From the NCBI GenBank assembly GCA_045540295.1, contig JAZQGY010000016.1, positions 1-34,464 on the forward strand: a stretch of DNA of 34,464 nt, written 5' to 3'. Position 1 is the first letter of the stretch. Each line of letters begins with the position of its first letter. The notes beneath the pieces are model-generated. The model did not search any database and had not been told where the DNA came from. It saw nothing but the letters and a program-made list of their open reading frames with translations. This document shows positions 7,719 to 16,374 of this stretch, one piece after another. This DNA is from SIG452 sp045540295 (lineage in GTDB: Bacteria > Bacillota > Clostridia > UMGS1840). A program made the position numbers and the translations under genes.

Positions 7719-8738
7719 ATGAGTGCAATCATTACCGCAATTTGTGTAATTTTAATTTTCGGTGTGATTATTTGTGTTCATGAGCTGGGACATTTTCTTA
7801 CGGCAAAAATGTTTGGTGTGAAGGTGCACGAATTTGCTATTGGAATGGGGCCCAAACTGTTTGGTAAACAAAAAGGAGACACCTTTTATTCTGTCCGATT
7901 GATTCCTATGGGCGGTTATGTGAAAATGGAAGGAGAAGATGAAAACTCCGAAGATCCCAAAGCATTTTCCCAAAAAAAGCCATGGCAACGGTTTATCATT
8001 CTATTTGCCGGTGCTTTTATGAATTTACTGCTTGGCTTTGTGTTACTTGTGACTTTAAATGCGGCAAGTCCCCGTTTACCTGCCATTCCGACCATGGAAG
8101 TGGTTTCTGTGCAGGAGGGAATGGGTGCTGAAGCTGCCGGAATGATGTCGGGAGACAAAATCCTTGTAATTGACGGAAACCGTATCCATACTCAGTTAGA
8201 TTTTAGTTTAGCATTAGACGGGAAGGATACTGTGAGTGTTACAGTGGACCGTTCGGGTGAACAAAAAACGTTTCCGGTAACTTTGACTGAATATCAGGGA
8301 GGTAAACGGCTTGGCATTGTCCAGGCGGTGGAAGAAAAGAACGTGGGGAATGTGATTTCCTATTCCTTTTTTGAAACCTTCTCGATTATTAAACTGACCT
8401 ACCAATCATTCTTTGGCATGTTCAACGGCTCTGTTTCCGTGGATCAGATGTCAGGGCCGGTGGGGATTGTCAGTGGCATTTCCGATGCAGCACAGCGTGG
8501 ATTTTTCGACGTATTGTGGCTGGCAATTATTATTAGTCTGAATTTGGGCGTTGTAAATTTATTACCGCTCCCTGCGTTGGATGGCGGCAGAATTGTGTTT
8601 GTCCTCTGGGAAATGCTTACCAAAAAGAAACTAAAACCCGAACAAGAAGGTTTCATTCATTTTATCGGCTTTGTAGTTTTGATTTTATTTGTGCTGTATG
8701 TGACTAAGAATGATATAGCCAGATTGTTTGCGGGGTAG
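7719..8738 (+). CDS. rseP: Site-2 intramembrane zinc protease (RseP/RasP, M50B)
   Basis: This is a 339-residue membrane metalloprotease that cuts within membrane segments, typically of anti-sigma factors after a first cut. The zinc site HELGH is at residues 21-25 in the first membrane helix. The third ligand and second signature NLLPLPALDGGR are at 280-291 in a C-terminal helix. A single PDZ domain occupies about residues 125-205, as in the Gram-positive RasP type. The ATG has a strong GATGGAGG site. The uppS-cdsA-dxr-rseP-ispG order is the family's usual context. No anti-sigma partner is present in the window, so its substrate is unknown. Confidence 0.95.
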   Translation: MSAIITAICVILIFGVIICVHELGHFLTAKMFGVKVHEFAIGMGPKLFGKQKGDTFYSVRLIPMGGYVKMEGEDENSEDPKAFSQKKPWQRFIILFAGAFMNLLLGFVLLVTLNAASPRLPAIPTMEVVSVQEGMGAEAAGMMSGDKILVIDGNRIHTQLDFSLALDGKDTVSVTVDRSGEQKTFPVTLTEYQGGKRLGIVQAVEEKNVGNVISYSFFETFSIIKLTYQSFFGMFNGSVSVDQMSGPVGIVSGISDAAQRGFFDVLWLAIIISLNLGVVNLLPLPALDGGRIVFVLWEMLTKKKLKPEQEGFIHFIGFVVLILFVLYVTKNDIARLFAG

Positions 8739-8785
8739 AAATTGCCAAAACTTACCCCCTTTGCAAAACCATAGGAGGATTTCTT

Positions 8786-9844
8786 ATGAAATTATCCCAA
8801 AAAATAAAAATCGGCAACCTTTTTATCGGTGGCGGTGAAAAGGTCGCCATCCAGTCTATGACCAATACACCAACTTCTGATGTTGCTGCAACGGTCAAAC
8901 AGATTTTATCTTTAGAGCAGTGCGGATGCGAAATCGTCCGTGCTACGGTTAATGACGAGGCTGCTGCCAAGGCGATTGGTAACATTAAAGAACAGATTCA
9001 TATTCCCATAGTTGCAGATATTCATTTTGATTACCGTTTGGCGATTTTAGCGGTAGAGCAGGGAGTGGATAAGGTTCGTATTAATCCCGGTAATATCGGA
9101 GACCGTGACCGTGTAAAGCAGGTGGTGGATGCCTGTAAAAAACATGGGGTTCCCATTCGTGTGGGAGTGAACGGCGGTTCGCTTCCGAAACCGATTCTGG
9201 AAAGATTTGGCGGAGTGACTCCTGAAGCTTTGATGGAAGCTGCCAAGGAACAGATTCAAGTTTTGGAAGAACTGGATTTTCACGATATTGTGCTGTCGTT
9301 GAAGGTATCCGACGTGGAGAAAAATATAGCGGCATATACCTTAGCAAGCGAAGTGTTTCCCTATCCGTTGCACTTAGGTGTGACGGAGGCAGGCGGTGGA
9401 ATTTGGGGAGTTACCAAAAATGCTATCGGTATCGGTACATTGCTTCGAAACGGAATAGGGGATACTTTGCGGGTCTCCTTAACCGAATCGGTGGAAGAAG
9501 AAATTGATGCTGCCAAAGCCATTCTTTCCGCTACCGGCAGACGCAGAGAATGGGTAGAGGTGATTGCCTGTCCCACCTGTGGCAGAACAAAAATTGATAT
9601 TATCTCCTTAGCAAAAGAAGTGAAAGAAAAAACAAAACATATCCATAAACCGCTGAAGGTTGCTGTGATGGGATGCGTGGTGGACGGCCCCGGTGAAGCA
9701 AGCGATTGTGACATCGGTATTGCCGGTGGTGACGGAAAGGCTGTTCTGTTTGAAAAAGACGGAAACGGCGTTTCCCAAATTACCCAAACCATTCCCGAAA
9801 ATGAAATTGTACAAACTCTTTTAAATAAAATTGAGCAAATGTAA
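8786..9844 (+). CDS. ispG: (E)-4-hydroxy-3-methylbut-2-enyl-diphosphate synthase
   Basis: IspG (GcpE) converts MEcPP to HMBPP, the last but one MEP step, with a [4Fe-4S] cluster. Three cluster cysteines are visible: Cys262 and Cys265 in ACPTCGR, and Cys297 in MGCVVDGPGE, with Glu304 as the likely fourth ligand. The N-terminal TIM-barrel motifs (QSMTNTPTSD, ADIHFDYR, VGVNGGSLP) are intact. It is 352 residues, the short bacterial form without the plant insert. The start has AGGAGG in front of it. A gap of 47 bases from rseP holds no clear terminator, so it is likely in the same transcript. In most Clostridia polC follows ispG; here tyrS does. Confidence 0.97.
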   Translation: MKLSQKIKIGNLFIGGGEKVAIQSMTNTPTSDVAATVKQILSLEQCGCEIVRATVNDEAAAKAIGNIKEQIHIPIVADIHFDYRLAILAVEQGVDKVRINPGNIGDRDRVKQVVDACKKHGVPIRVGVNGGSLPKPILERFGGVTPEALMEAAKEQIQVLEELDFHDIVLSLKVSDVEKNIAAYTLASEVFPYPLHLGVTEAGGGIWGVTKNAIGIGTLLRNGIGDTLRVSLTESVEEEIDAAKAILSATGRRREWVEVIACPTCGRTKIDIISLAKEVKEKTKHIHKPLKVAVMGCVVDGPGEASDCDIGIAGGDGKAVLFEKDGNGVSQITQTIPENEIVQTLLNKIEQM

Positions 9845-9864
9845 GAAAAGGAAGGATTAGAACA

Positions 9865-11091
9865 ATGGAAAATGTATTTGATGTGTTACAAGAACGAGGA
9901 CTGATTGCTCAGACTACACATGAGGAAGAAATCAGAGAATTATTAGGGAAAGAAAAGGTAACCTTTTATATCGGATTTGACCCTACGGCAGATAGCTTGC
10001 ATGTGGGACACTTTTTGCAAATGGTGGTTATGCGTCATATGCAGTTGCATGGACATAAGCCCATTGCATTAGTTGGTGGCGGTACCGGACATATCGGCGA
10101 TCCCTCCGGTAGAACGGATATGCGTCAGATGATGACCAAGGAAACCATCGACCACAACTGTGAATGTTTTAAAAAACAGCTTTCCAAAGTGGTGGATTTC
10201 TCCGATGACAAAGCAATTATGGTAAATAATGCGGATTGGCTTTTGGACTTAAATTATGTAGATTTTTTACGCGATATCGGTTCTTGCTTCTCTGTCAACA
10301 AAATGCTTCAGGCAGAATGCTTTAAGCAGAGATTGGAAAAGGGGCTTTCTTTCCTGGAATTTAACTACATGCTGATGCAAAGCTATGATTTTCTGATGTT
10401 AAGCAGAAAATATGACTGTAAAATTGAGCTGGGCGGTGACGACCAGTGGAGTAATATTTTAGGCGGTTTGGAGCTTTGCCGCAGAAAAGACCAGAAACAG
10501 GTTTACGGTATGACCTTCACGCTGCTTACCAACAGCGAGGGTAAGAAGATGGGCAAAACTGCCTCCGGCGCAGTATGGCTTGACCCCAACAAAACATCGC
10601 CGTATGATTTCTATCAGTATTGGGTGAATGTTTCCGATGCCGATGTTATCAAATGTATTAAGCTTCTGACATTTGTGCCGATGGACGAGATTCGTAAAAT
10701 GGAACAGTGGGAAGGCGCCCAACTCAATCAGGCAAAGAAAATTCTTGCTTATGAAGTGACTAAGTTGGTTCATGGTGAGGAAGAAGCCAACAAGGTAAAG
10801 GCTGCAGCAGAAGCTGTATTTGGCGGAGGCGGCGTTTCTCAGGATATGCCTACCAAAGAAATCGCCGATTTCGGCGACAGTATCGGCATTCTGGACTTGC
10901 TTGCCGGCACCGGTATTGTTCCTTCTAAAGGCGAAGCAAGAAGATTGATTCAGCAGAACGGGCTTTCCGTGGGAGACGATAAGGTGACCGATCCTATGAT
11001 GACGGTTACCAAAGCAGATTTTGAAAAAGAAGGCTTCATTATTGTGAAAAAAGGTAAGAAAGCATTCTTTAAAGTTGTGATTCAGGGATAA
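9865..11091 (+). CDS. tyrS: Tyrosyl-tRNA synthetase
   Basis: This class I synthetase charges tRNA-Tyr. The HIGH-type motif is HVGH at residues 46-49. The KMSKS-type motif is KMGKT at 228-232. Tyrosine-binding elements YIGFDPTADSLH and LGGDDQWSN are intact. The C-terminal region from about residue 340 is an S4-like RNA-binding domain (PSKGEARRLIQQNGLSVG). At 408 residues it matches the bacterial TyrS of Bacillota. It begins 20 bases after ispG with an AAGGAAGG site, so it probably shares the uppS transcript. There is no T-box leader in front of it, although tyrS is often T-box controlled in this phylum. A hairpin with a T-run follows. Confidence 0.97.
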   Translation: MENVFDVLQERGLIAQTTHEEEIRELLGKEKVTFYIGFDPTADSLHVGHFLQMVVMRHMQLHGHKPIALVGGGTGHIGDPSGRTDMRQMMTKETIDHNCECFKKQLSKVVDFSDDKAIMVNNADWLLDLNYVDFLRDIGSCFSVNKMLQAECFKQRLEKGLSFLEFNYMLMQSYDFLMLSRKYDCKIELGGDDQWSNILGGLELCRRKDQKQVYGMTFTLLTNSEGKKMGKTASGAVWLDPNKTSPYDFYQYWVNVSDADVIKCIKLLTFVPMDEIRKMEQWEGAQLNQAKKILAYEVTKLVHGEEEANKVKAAAEAVFGGGGVSQDMPTKEIADFGDSIGILDLLAGTGIVPSKGEARRLIQQNGLSVGDDKVTDPMMTVTKADFEKEGFIIVKKGKKAFFKVVIQG

Positions 11092-11127
11092 AAAGGAACC
11101 GCTAAAATATTAAGGATACTAAAACAT

Positions 11128-11167
11128 CAGGCACGAAAATTTTTCGTGCCTGAAACTTCTTTTTTTG
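11128..11167 (+). terminator. Probable terminator after tyrS
   Basis: CAGGCACGAAA pairs with TTTCGTGCCTG (11128-11152) around an AATT loop. The T-run starts eight bases after the stem (11159 onward), so it is good but not ideal. It would end the uppS-tyrS run. Confidence 0.7.
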
Positions 11168-11182
11168 TGGTGAGTGAAACAG

Positions 11183-11986
11183 ATGAAAATAAAAGTAATG
11201 ACCTTTAACATTTGTCACGGTGCTGACTACAAACAACTGGTAGCAGATAATAAAAGTCCCAACGGACCCCTCTGCTTTGGCTATGCACCCACTGAAAAGT
11301 TATTTGAGGAAGAAAATGTTGATGAGCTTCTCACAATCTGGCACAAAAGCGTTAATTTAGAGCAGATTGCGGAGGTAATCAACCGGCAAGACTGCGATAT
11401 TATCGGACTAAATGAGGTGCGTGGAGCGGGAGATTCCCCCTATTACGAGAATCAGGCAGAAATTCTGGGAAACTTAACCGGAAGACACTATGTCTTTTCT
11501 AAGGCAGTGGACTTTCCCGGTGAGGGAAGCTACGGTGTTGCACTGCTTTCCTGCTTTCCCATTGCTTCCGCAGAAACGGTACGGATTCCGCCTATGGAGG
11601 GGACGAACAGAGAACCCCGCATTTTTTTAAAGGCAACTGTTTTGACACCTGAGGAGGTAACGGTGTTTGTCAGTCATTTTGGAGGGCATCCCCGTGAACA
11701 GGAGCTGGCAGTGGAAACCTTTTTGAAGGAATGTAAACAAACTACAACTCCTGTACTTTTGATGGGCGATTTTAATACTACCCCTGATGACGGACGCCTA
11801 AATAACATTTATGAGATGATGGAGGAAGCTTTTTTCAAAGATGATTCATTCACTTTTCCATCCTTTCATCCCGTTCGGAAAATTGACTATATTTTTGCTT
11901 TAAAACCTGCTGTTTTTCACGATAGACAAGTTGTAACCAGCGATGTATCAGACCACTATCCGTTGTGTGCAGAGGTTTCATTTTAA
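11183..11986 (+). CDS. Endonuclease/exonuclease/phosphatase (EEP) family hydrolase
   Basis: This 267-residue protein has the DNase I-like EEP fold signature: FNICHG near residue 8, metal-binding Glu78 in GLNEVRG, catalytic-type His165 in SHFGGH, DFN at 196-198 in MGDFNTTPDD, DY at 235-236, and the closing SDH at 256-258. It has no signal peptide and no membrane helix, so it is probably cytoplasmic. EEP enzymes cut phosphodiester bonds in nucleic acids, phosphoinositides or sphingomyelin; the sequence does not tell which. ATG at 11183 has GGTGAG at a good distance; an in-frame GTG at 11174 would add three residues. Only 13 bases separate it from the P-type ATPase, so they are likely co-transcribed. 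Confidence 0.85.
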   Translation: MKIKVMTFNICHGADYKQLVADNKSPNGPLCFGYAPTEKLFEEENVDELLTIWHKSVNLEQIAEVINRQDCDIIGLNEVRGAGDSPYYENQAEILGNLTGRHYVFSKAVDFPGEGSYGVALLSCFPIASAETVRIPPMEGTNREPRIFLKATVLTPEEVTVFVSHFGGHPREQELAVETFLKECKQTTTPVLLMGDFNTTPDDGRLNNIYEMMEEAFFKDDSFTFPSFHPVRKIDYIFALKPAVFHDRQVVTSDVSDHYPLCAEVSF

Positions 11987-11999
11987 AAGGAGATATACT

Positions 12000-14228
12000 A
12001 TGACAGGACTTACCGGTCAACAGGTTTATGAAAAAACACAGAAAAATCTGACCAATCATATGCCCCAGCCGAATACCCGAACCGGCTGGGATATTATCAG
12101 AGAAAATGTGTTTACTTATTTTAACTTTTTAAATACTGTAATTTTCCTCTTAGTACTTACCACGGGCAGCTTTAAAAACACTCTTTTTATGGGAGTGGTA
12201 ATTTCCAATATTGCTTTAGGCATCGGTCAGGAGTTTTACTTAAGACGGAAACTGAACCGGTTAAAAACCGTTCGTCAGCAGTACCACACGGTTCTGCGTG
12301 ACGGTAAGGAAGAAAAGATTCTCTCTGAAAACATTGTTTTGGAGGATGTGGTATATTTAACTGCTGGAGAGCAGATTCCATGCGATATGGAGATTCTCGC
12401 AACTGATTATCTGGAAGTGAATGAATCTTTGATGACCGGAGAGGCAGATCCCGTTTCCAAAGTGCAGGGAGATTCTTTGGTTTCCGGTAGCTTTGTGGTG
12501 GCGGGCTCCTGCTACGCTAAAGCCATAAGGGTAGGGAAAGATACGTATTATGCAGGGATTATTGCCAAAGCAGGTTCTTATCAGAAAATGGAATCCCGCA
12601 TTTTAACGGCAATCAGTAAAATTATCCGTGTGATGTCCTATGTTATCCTGCCTTTGGGAATGATACTGTTTTTGTCCACTTTTTACCGAAACGAAACCGA
12701 TTGGCAGACGGCTGTTATTTCCACGGCAGCAAGCATTATTGGTATGATTCCGTCCGGGTTGTATCTGATTACCACCATTACCGCAGGTTCGGCGGTTTTA
12801 AAACTAGCCAATAAAAAAGCGCTGGTGAATGACTTTTCCGCAGTAGAATGCTTAAGCCGTGTTACCACCGTTTGCTTAGATAAAACCGGTACGCTAACCA
12901 CCGGTGAAATCAAGCTGAAAGAATTGATTTCTTACGATGATAACTCCGCAGAAATTTTGCGTTTATTTTCTAAAGCGTTTGCTGTGAAGAATCCCACTAT
13001 GGAGGGAATTTACCAGGCTTTTGGTGATGAAACCGACTTAAGCTGGGATGCTTTGGTTCCGTTTTCGTCGCAGAGAAAGTATTCAGAAGTCACAATTGGG
13101 GAACACTGTTACCGATTAGGTGCAGCAGACCGTTTGGTTACTTCTTCTGACATCTTAAAGACCGTGGAAGAACATGTCGGCAGAGGGGACCGTGTATTGG
13201 CTTTAACCAAGAACGGCGGATGTATGGCGCTTGTGGTGATGAGTGATGTTTTAAAAAAGGATGCCCGCAGCGTATTGGATTATTTCCGTACCGAGCAAGT
13301 GGATTTAAAAATTATTTCCGGCGACCATCCCGAAACAGTTTCTGTGATTGCCAAACAGCTTGGTTTTTTGGATTATGACCGTTATGTTGATTTGAATACG
13401 CAACCAAAAACCTTGGAACACTATCAGAAGCTGGTGAAGATTTATTCCATTTTCGGACGTGTTACCCCTGAAGAAAAGCGGCTTTTAGTGCAAGCAATGA
13501 AGAAAAATGGCGAAACTGTTGCTATGAGCGGCGATGGCGTAAACGACGTGTTAGCCCTAAAAGAAGCAGACCTTGCCATCGCTATGGCAAACGGTGCCCA
13601 GGCGGCGAAAGCGGTTGCTCAGGTGGTTTTAAGCGAATCTGACTTCACCCCTGTTCCTCTCATTTTAAAGGAGGGCAGACGTATTGTGAATAACATTGAA
13701 CGGGTAGCCAGTTTGTATCTTTTAAAAACCGGCTTCTCTCTGATTTTGTCATTTCTGTTTATTTTGCTTGGCACCGCATATCCCTTTGCTCCCATCAGTA
13801 TGACGGTAATCGGCTCGTTAACCATTGGGATTCCGTCTTTCTTTTTGGCGATGGAACCTAACGATAAGCCCGTGGGAGACGATTTTTTTGGCGCTGTGAT
13901 GAGAGCTACTGTACCCACCGCTGTTTTAATCGGTTTATTTGTTGGATTTTTTGGACTCCTGGAAAGAATCGGATTTCTTACCGATAAAGATACCTTGTCC
14001 TTCTATGTGACCTCCTATTTTGCTTTTTTTCATTTGATACAAACCAGTCTTCCCATGAGCTTGTGGAAAATGACTGTAGTCATTGTGATGCTGGTATTCT
14101 ATTTTGTGATTCTGTTTATCCCCAATTTGTTGCCGCTTGGCATTCTGGGAGGTTCCGATTTTCTCCTGTTGGGAGCAACGATGCTGCTTGGAACCGTGTT
14201 ATTAAGCTGGTATCACAAAGAACTGTAA
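12000..14228 (+). CDS. P-type cation ATPase, CtpE-like
   Basis: This 742-residue pump has all P-type ATPase parts. The actuator motif is TGEAD at residues 146-150. The phosphorylation site is DKTGTLT with Asp294. A nucleotide domain follows, then the hinge SGDGVNDVLALKEADLAIAM. Membrane helices are paired at about 40-80, 205-265 and in the last 170 residues. There is no N-terminal heavy-metal domain or CPx motif; the fourth helix has GMIPSGL. The N-terminal half (ENVFTYFNFLN, ESLMTGEADPVSK, SGSFVVAGS) is like CtpE, a calcium-uptake ATPase described in mycobacteria, and its Bacillota relatives. A calcium substrate is therefore plausible but inferred. The start ATG at 12000 follows AAAAGGAG; the frame is open 57 bases further upstream inside the EEP gene, which I reject. 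Confidence 0.9.
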   Translation: MTGLTGQQVYEKTQKNLTNHMPQPNTRTGWDIIRENVFTYFNFLNTVIFLLVLTTGSFKNTLFMGVVISNIALGIGQEFYLRRKLNRLKTVRQQYHTVLRDGKEEKILSENIVLEDVVYLTAGEQIPCDMEILATDYLEVNESLMTGEADPVSKVQGDSLVSGSFVVAGSCYAKAIRVGKDTYYAGIIAKAGSYQKMESRILTAISKIIRVMSYVILPLGMILFLSTFYRNETDWQTAVISTAASIIGMIPSGLYLITTITAGSAVLKLANKKALVNDFSAVECLSRVTTVCLDKTGTLTTGEIKLKELISYDDNSAEILRLFSKAFAVKNPTMEGIYQAFGDETDLSWDALVPFSSQRKYSEVTIGEHCYRLGAADRLVTSSDILKTVEEHVGRGDRVLALTKNGGCMALVVMSDVLKKDARSVLDYFRTEQVDLKIISGDHPETVSVIAKQLGFLDYDRYVDLNTQPKTLEHYQKLVKIYSIFGRVTPEEKRLLVQAMKKNGETVAMSGDGVNDVLALKEADLAIAMANGAQAAKAVAQVVLSESDFTPVPLILKEGRRIVNNIERVASLYLLKTGFSLILSFLFILLGTAYPFAPISMTVIGSLTIGIPSFFLAMEPNDKPVGDDFFGAVMRATVPTAVLIGLFVGFFGLLERIGFLTDKDTLSFYVTSYFAFFHLIQTSLPMSLWKMTVVIVMLVFYFVILFIPNLLPLGILGGSDFLLLGATMLLGTVLLSWYHKEL

Positions 14229-14251
14229 CTACTACCGTTTGGAGATGAACT

Positions 14252-15385
14252 ATGATTTATTTGGATAATGCCGCCACAACTCAGCCGTATGAACGAGTTG
14301 TGGAACGTGTAACAGATGTTTTAACCAACCATTTTGGAAATCCGTCTTCTTTGCACCGTCTTGGAATGGATGCAGAAGACCTGATCAAAGAGGCGCGAAA
14401 AACCGTGGCAGCTTCCATTGGTGCAAAAGAAGGGGAAATTTACTTTACTCCTTCCGGCACGATGGCGAATAATACGGCAATTTTCGGATATCTCCGCAGA
14501 AATAAGCATAAAGGCAACAAAGTGTTGATTTCGTCTGTGGAACATGCCTCCGTTTACAATATCGGGATTCAACTTCAAAAAGATGGCTATCAGGTGGAAT
14601 GGATTCCTATTGTGGATGGGGAACCTGACTGGTTTTTTTTAGCAGAACAGTTAGATTCTCAGGTGGCACTTGTTAGTGTAATGGCGGTAAACAACGAAAC
14701 CGGTACTGTGTTTGATATCAAACAAATCAAGCAGATGATGATAGAAAAAGCACCGTCTGCGGTGCTTCATTCCGACTGTATTCAGGCGTACGGAAAACTG
14801 GACATTCACGTGCGGGATTTCGGAGCAGACCTGATGAGCTTTTCCGGCCATAAAATCGGTGCACCGAAAGGAATCGGAGCTTTATATGTGAAAAAAGGAA
14901 TCTTATTGGAATCTCTTTATGTAGGAGGCGGTCAGGAGGACGGGCTGTTTTCCGGAACTGAAAATGTGGCGAATATTGTTGCGTTTTCGGAGGCAGTAAA
15001 AATTCATAAGGAAGAACGCCCCATAAAAAAAATACAAGAACTGTCCAAGTTGTTTTTGGAATTGCTTTCTGAAGAAATTCCGGTCAATAGCAAACATTCT
15101 TTAGGGACTGTTGTAAATGTGTCGATGAATCTTCGCTCAGAAATTGTTTTGCATATGCTGGAGAGTGAAGGAATTTATGTATCCTCCGGTTCTGCCTGCT
15201 CAGAAAAGAAAGGCGGAAGTAACCGTGTGTTGGAGGCGTTTTCTGTTCCGAAAGCGATGCAGGATACTGCCATTCGTGTTTCATTTTCGCATAAGAATAC
15301 AGAGGAAGAAATTCGTTTTGCAGCAGAAAAAATGAATCAAATCTTTGAAAAGAATAAAAAAACTAAAAAAAATGAAAAACTTTAA
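14252..15385 (+). CDS. Cysteine desulfurase (NifS/IscS family)
   Basis: This PLP enzyme takes sulfur from cysteine for Fe-S clusters or tRNA thiolation. In 377 residues it has the start MIYLDNAATT, the PLP lysine Lys201 in SGHK, SDCIQAYGKLD before it, and the sulfur-carrying Cys316 in SSGSACSEKK. No iscU, thiI or mnmA neighbour is present, so the sulfur acceptor is unknown. A GGAGATG site precedes the ATG, 23 bases after the ATPase stop. The protein ends in a Lys/Asn-rich tail just before the rpmH promoter, and no hairpin terminator is visible between them. Fe-S clients within the window (ispG, hemW) may depend on it, which is inference. Confidence 0.92.
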   Translation: MIYLDNAATTQPYERVVERVTDVLTNHFGNPSSLHRLGMDAEDLIKEARKTVAASIGAKEGEIYFTPSGTMANNTAIFGYLRRNKHKGNKVLISSVEHASVYNIGIQLQKDGYQVEWIPIVDGEPDWFFLAEQLDSQVALVSVMAVNNETGTVFDIKQIKQMMIEKAPSAVLHSDCIQAYGKLDIHVRDFGADLMSFSGHKIGAPKGIGALYVKKGILLESLYVGGGQEDGLFSGTENVANIVAFSEAVKIHKEERPIKKIQELSKLFLELLSEEIPVNSKHSLGTVVNVSMNLRSEIVLHMLESEGIYVSSGSACSEKKGGSNRVLEAFSVPKAMQDTAIRVSFSHKNTEEEIRFAAEKMNQIFEKNKKTKKNEKL

Positions 15386-15393
15386 AAAATCAC

Positions 15394-15422
15394 TTGACAT
15401 TTCCAAGGTTATCCGTTATAAT
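15394..15422 (+). promoter_or_regulatory. Sigma-A promoter of rpmH
   Basis: TTGACA (15394-15399) and TATAAT (15417-15422) are separated by 17 bases, a perfect consensus. It gives a leader of about 110 bases before the rpmH ATG. The leader holds a small hairpin, GGTTCC/GGAATC, near 15471-15490. Confidence 0.92.
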
Positions 15423-15537
15423 ATTGAGTGCTAAAATTGATAAATATTGTTTATTTGAATCAAAGTTTAGCGGTTCCTTTTGTCAGGAATCTTGAAATTG
15501 TTAAAGTAATCAATGATATATTTGGAGGTGCAAAAAC

Positions 15538-15672
15538 ATGAAAAGAACTTATCAGCCCAAGAAAAGACAGAGAAAAAGAGAACATGGTTTCTTCAAAAGA
15601 ATGAGAACCAGAAACGGTAGAAAAATCTTAGCTAGAAGAAGAGCAAGAGGCAGAGTTAGTCTTAGCGCATAA
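15538..15672 (+). CDS. rpmH: 50S ribosomal protein L34
   Basis: A 44-residue, very basic protein starting MKRTYQPKKRQRKREHGF and ending RARGRVSLSA is unmistakably L34, a component of the large ribosomal subunit. Length is exactly that of the family. TTTGGAGGTG sits eight bases before the ATG. It leads the conserved rpmH-rnpA-yidD-yidC-jag cluster and has a perfect promoter. A possible attenuating hairpin (15696-15723) follows, which would let L34 be made in excess over RnpA. The usual upstream neighbour dnaA is absent; a cysteine desulfurase gene is there instead. Confidence 0.98.
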   Translation: MKRTYQPKKRQRKREHGFFKRMRTRNGRKILARRRARGRVSLSA

Positions 15673-15695
15673 TTCATAAGATAAGAAATGTCGTC

Positions 15696-15723
15696 AAATG
15701 CTTAAACGCTTACGGCATTTTTT
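15696..15723 (+). terminator. Possible attenuator between rpmH and rnpA
   Basis: AAATGC (15696-15701) can pair with GCATTT (15715-15720), with partial pairing inside, followed by a run of T residues to 15723. The stem is short, so only partial termination is expected. The placement after L34 and before the low-abundance RnpA makes sense as dosage control, which is inference. Confidence 0.45.
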
Positions 15724-15806
15724 CTTTATTAGCGTATTTTTGATTTTTCGTTTATCAAACGATTGCAGCATTCGTTGGATTTTTCTAAAATTGTGAGGGA
15801 GACGGT

Positions 15807-16148
15807 TTGATTCACGCTACTTCTTTGACAGAAAACTACGAATTTCAAAGAGTTTACAAAAAGGGACAGTCTTATCCCGGCAGATATGTGGTGCTTTATT
15901 ACCGTAACAATAATCATAAGGATTTGCGTTACGGCATTACTGCTACCAAAAAAATCGGGAAAGCCTGCAAAAGAAACCGTGCAAGACGGTTGATCTTTGA
16001 GAATATGCGGCTCCTTTTTCCCACGATGAAAACAGGCTACGACCTTGTGATTGTGGCACGTCCCTCCATTTTGGGGACCGATTATTTCACCTTAGGACAG
16101 GAGCTTTCCAAACTGTTACATAAAGCAGGTGCATTTCATGTTAAGTAA
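15807..16148 (+). CDS. rnpA: Ribonuclease P protein component
   Basis: RnpA is the protein cofactor of the RNase P ribozyme that matures tRNA 5' ends. The 113-residue protein has the early FQRVYKKG motif (residues 13-20) and the RNR-type basic motif KRNRARR at 55-61. The start is TTG at 15807 with GAGGGAG six bases ahead. No ATG lies early enough in frame, and the alignment of the start region (SLTENYEFQRVYKKG) with other RnpA proteins supports it. The last 11 bases overlap yidD. The gap of 134 bases after rpmH contains the attenuator-like hairpin. Neighbours and length are as expected. Confidence 0.95.
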   Translation: MIHATSLTENYEFQRVYKKGQSYPGRYVVLYYRNNNHKDLRYGITATKKIGKACKRNRARRLIFENMRLLFPTMKTGYDLVIVARPSILGTDYFTLGQELSKLLHKAGAFHVK

Positions 16149-16347
16149 ACTGTTTATTTTGTTGGTTCGAGGATATCAGAAGTGGATTTCTCCGCTTTTG
16201 GGCGCACATTGCCGGTTTTATCCCACTTGTTCCCAGTATGCGATTTTGGCTGTGAAAAAGTACGGCTTTTTGAAAGGCTTTTTGAAAGCATGCTGGCGTA
16301 TCCTTCGTTGCAATCCGTGGAATCCGGGAGGAGTAGACTATCCGTAG
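16138..16347 (+). CDS. yidD: Membrane protein insertion efficiency factor YidD
   Basis: YidD is a small membrane-associated protein that helps YidC-dependent insertion. The 69 residues carry the family core: GYQKWISPLLG, the Cys motif CRFYPTCSQYA, and RCNPWNPGGVDYP at the end. The ATG at 16138 has CAGGTG at good spacing; an in-frame GTG at 16129 is possible but has a poorer site. It overlaps the end of rnpA by 11 bases, so translation is probably coupled. The order rnpA-yidD-yidC is standard. Confidence 0.95.
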   Translation: MLSKLFILLVRGYQKWISPLLGAHCRFYPTCSQYAILAVKKYGFLKGFLKACWRILRCNPWNPGGVDYP

Positions 16348-16374
16348 CATCCCGGTGATAGAAAGGGTTTAAAA

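Noticed and set aside
9361..9792. 143-codon minus-strand frame opposite ispG
   Set aside because: It mirrors the conserved cluster-binding region of ispG, with Pro/Ser-rich composition typical of shadow frames.
9845..9864. T-box leader for tyrS
   Set aside because: Only 20 bases separate ispG and tyrS, and no T-box sequence or specifier stem is present.
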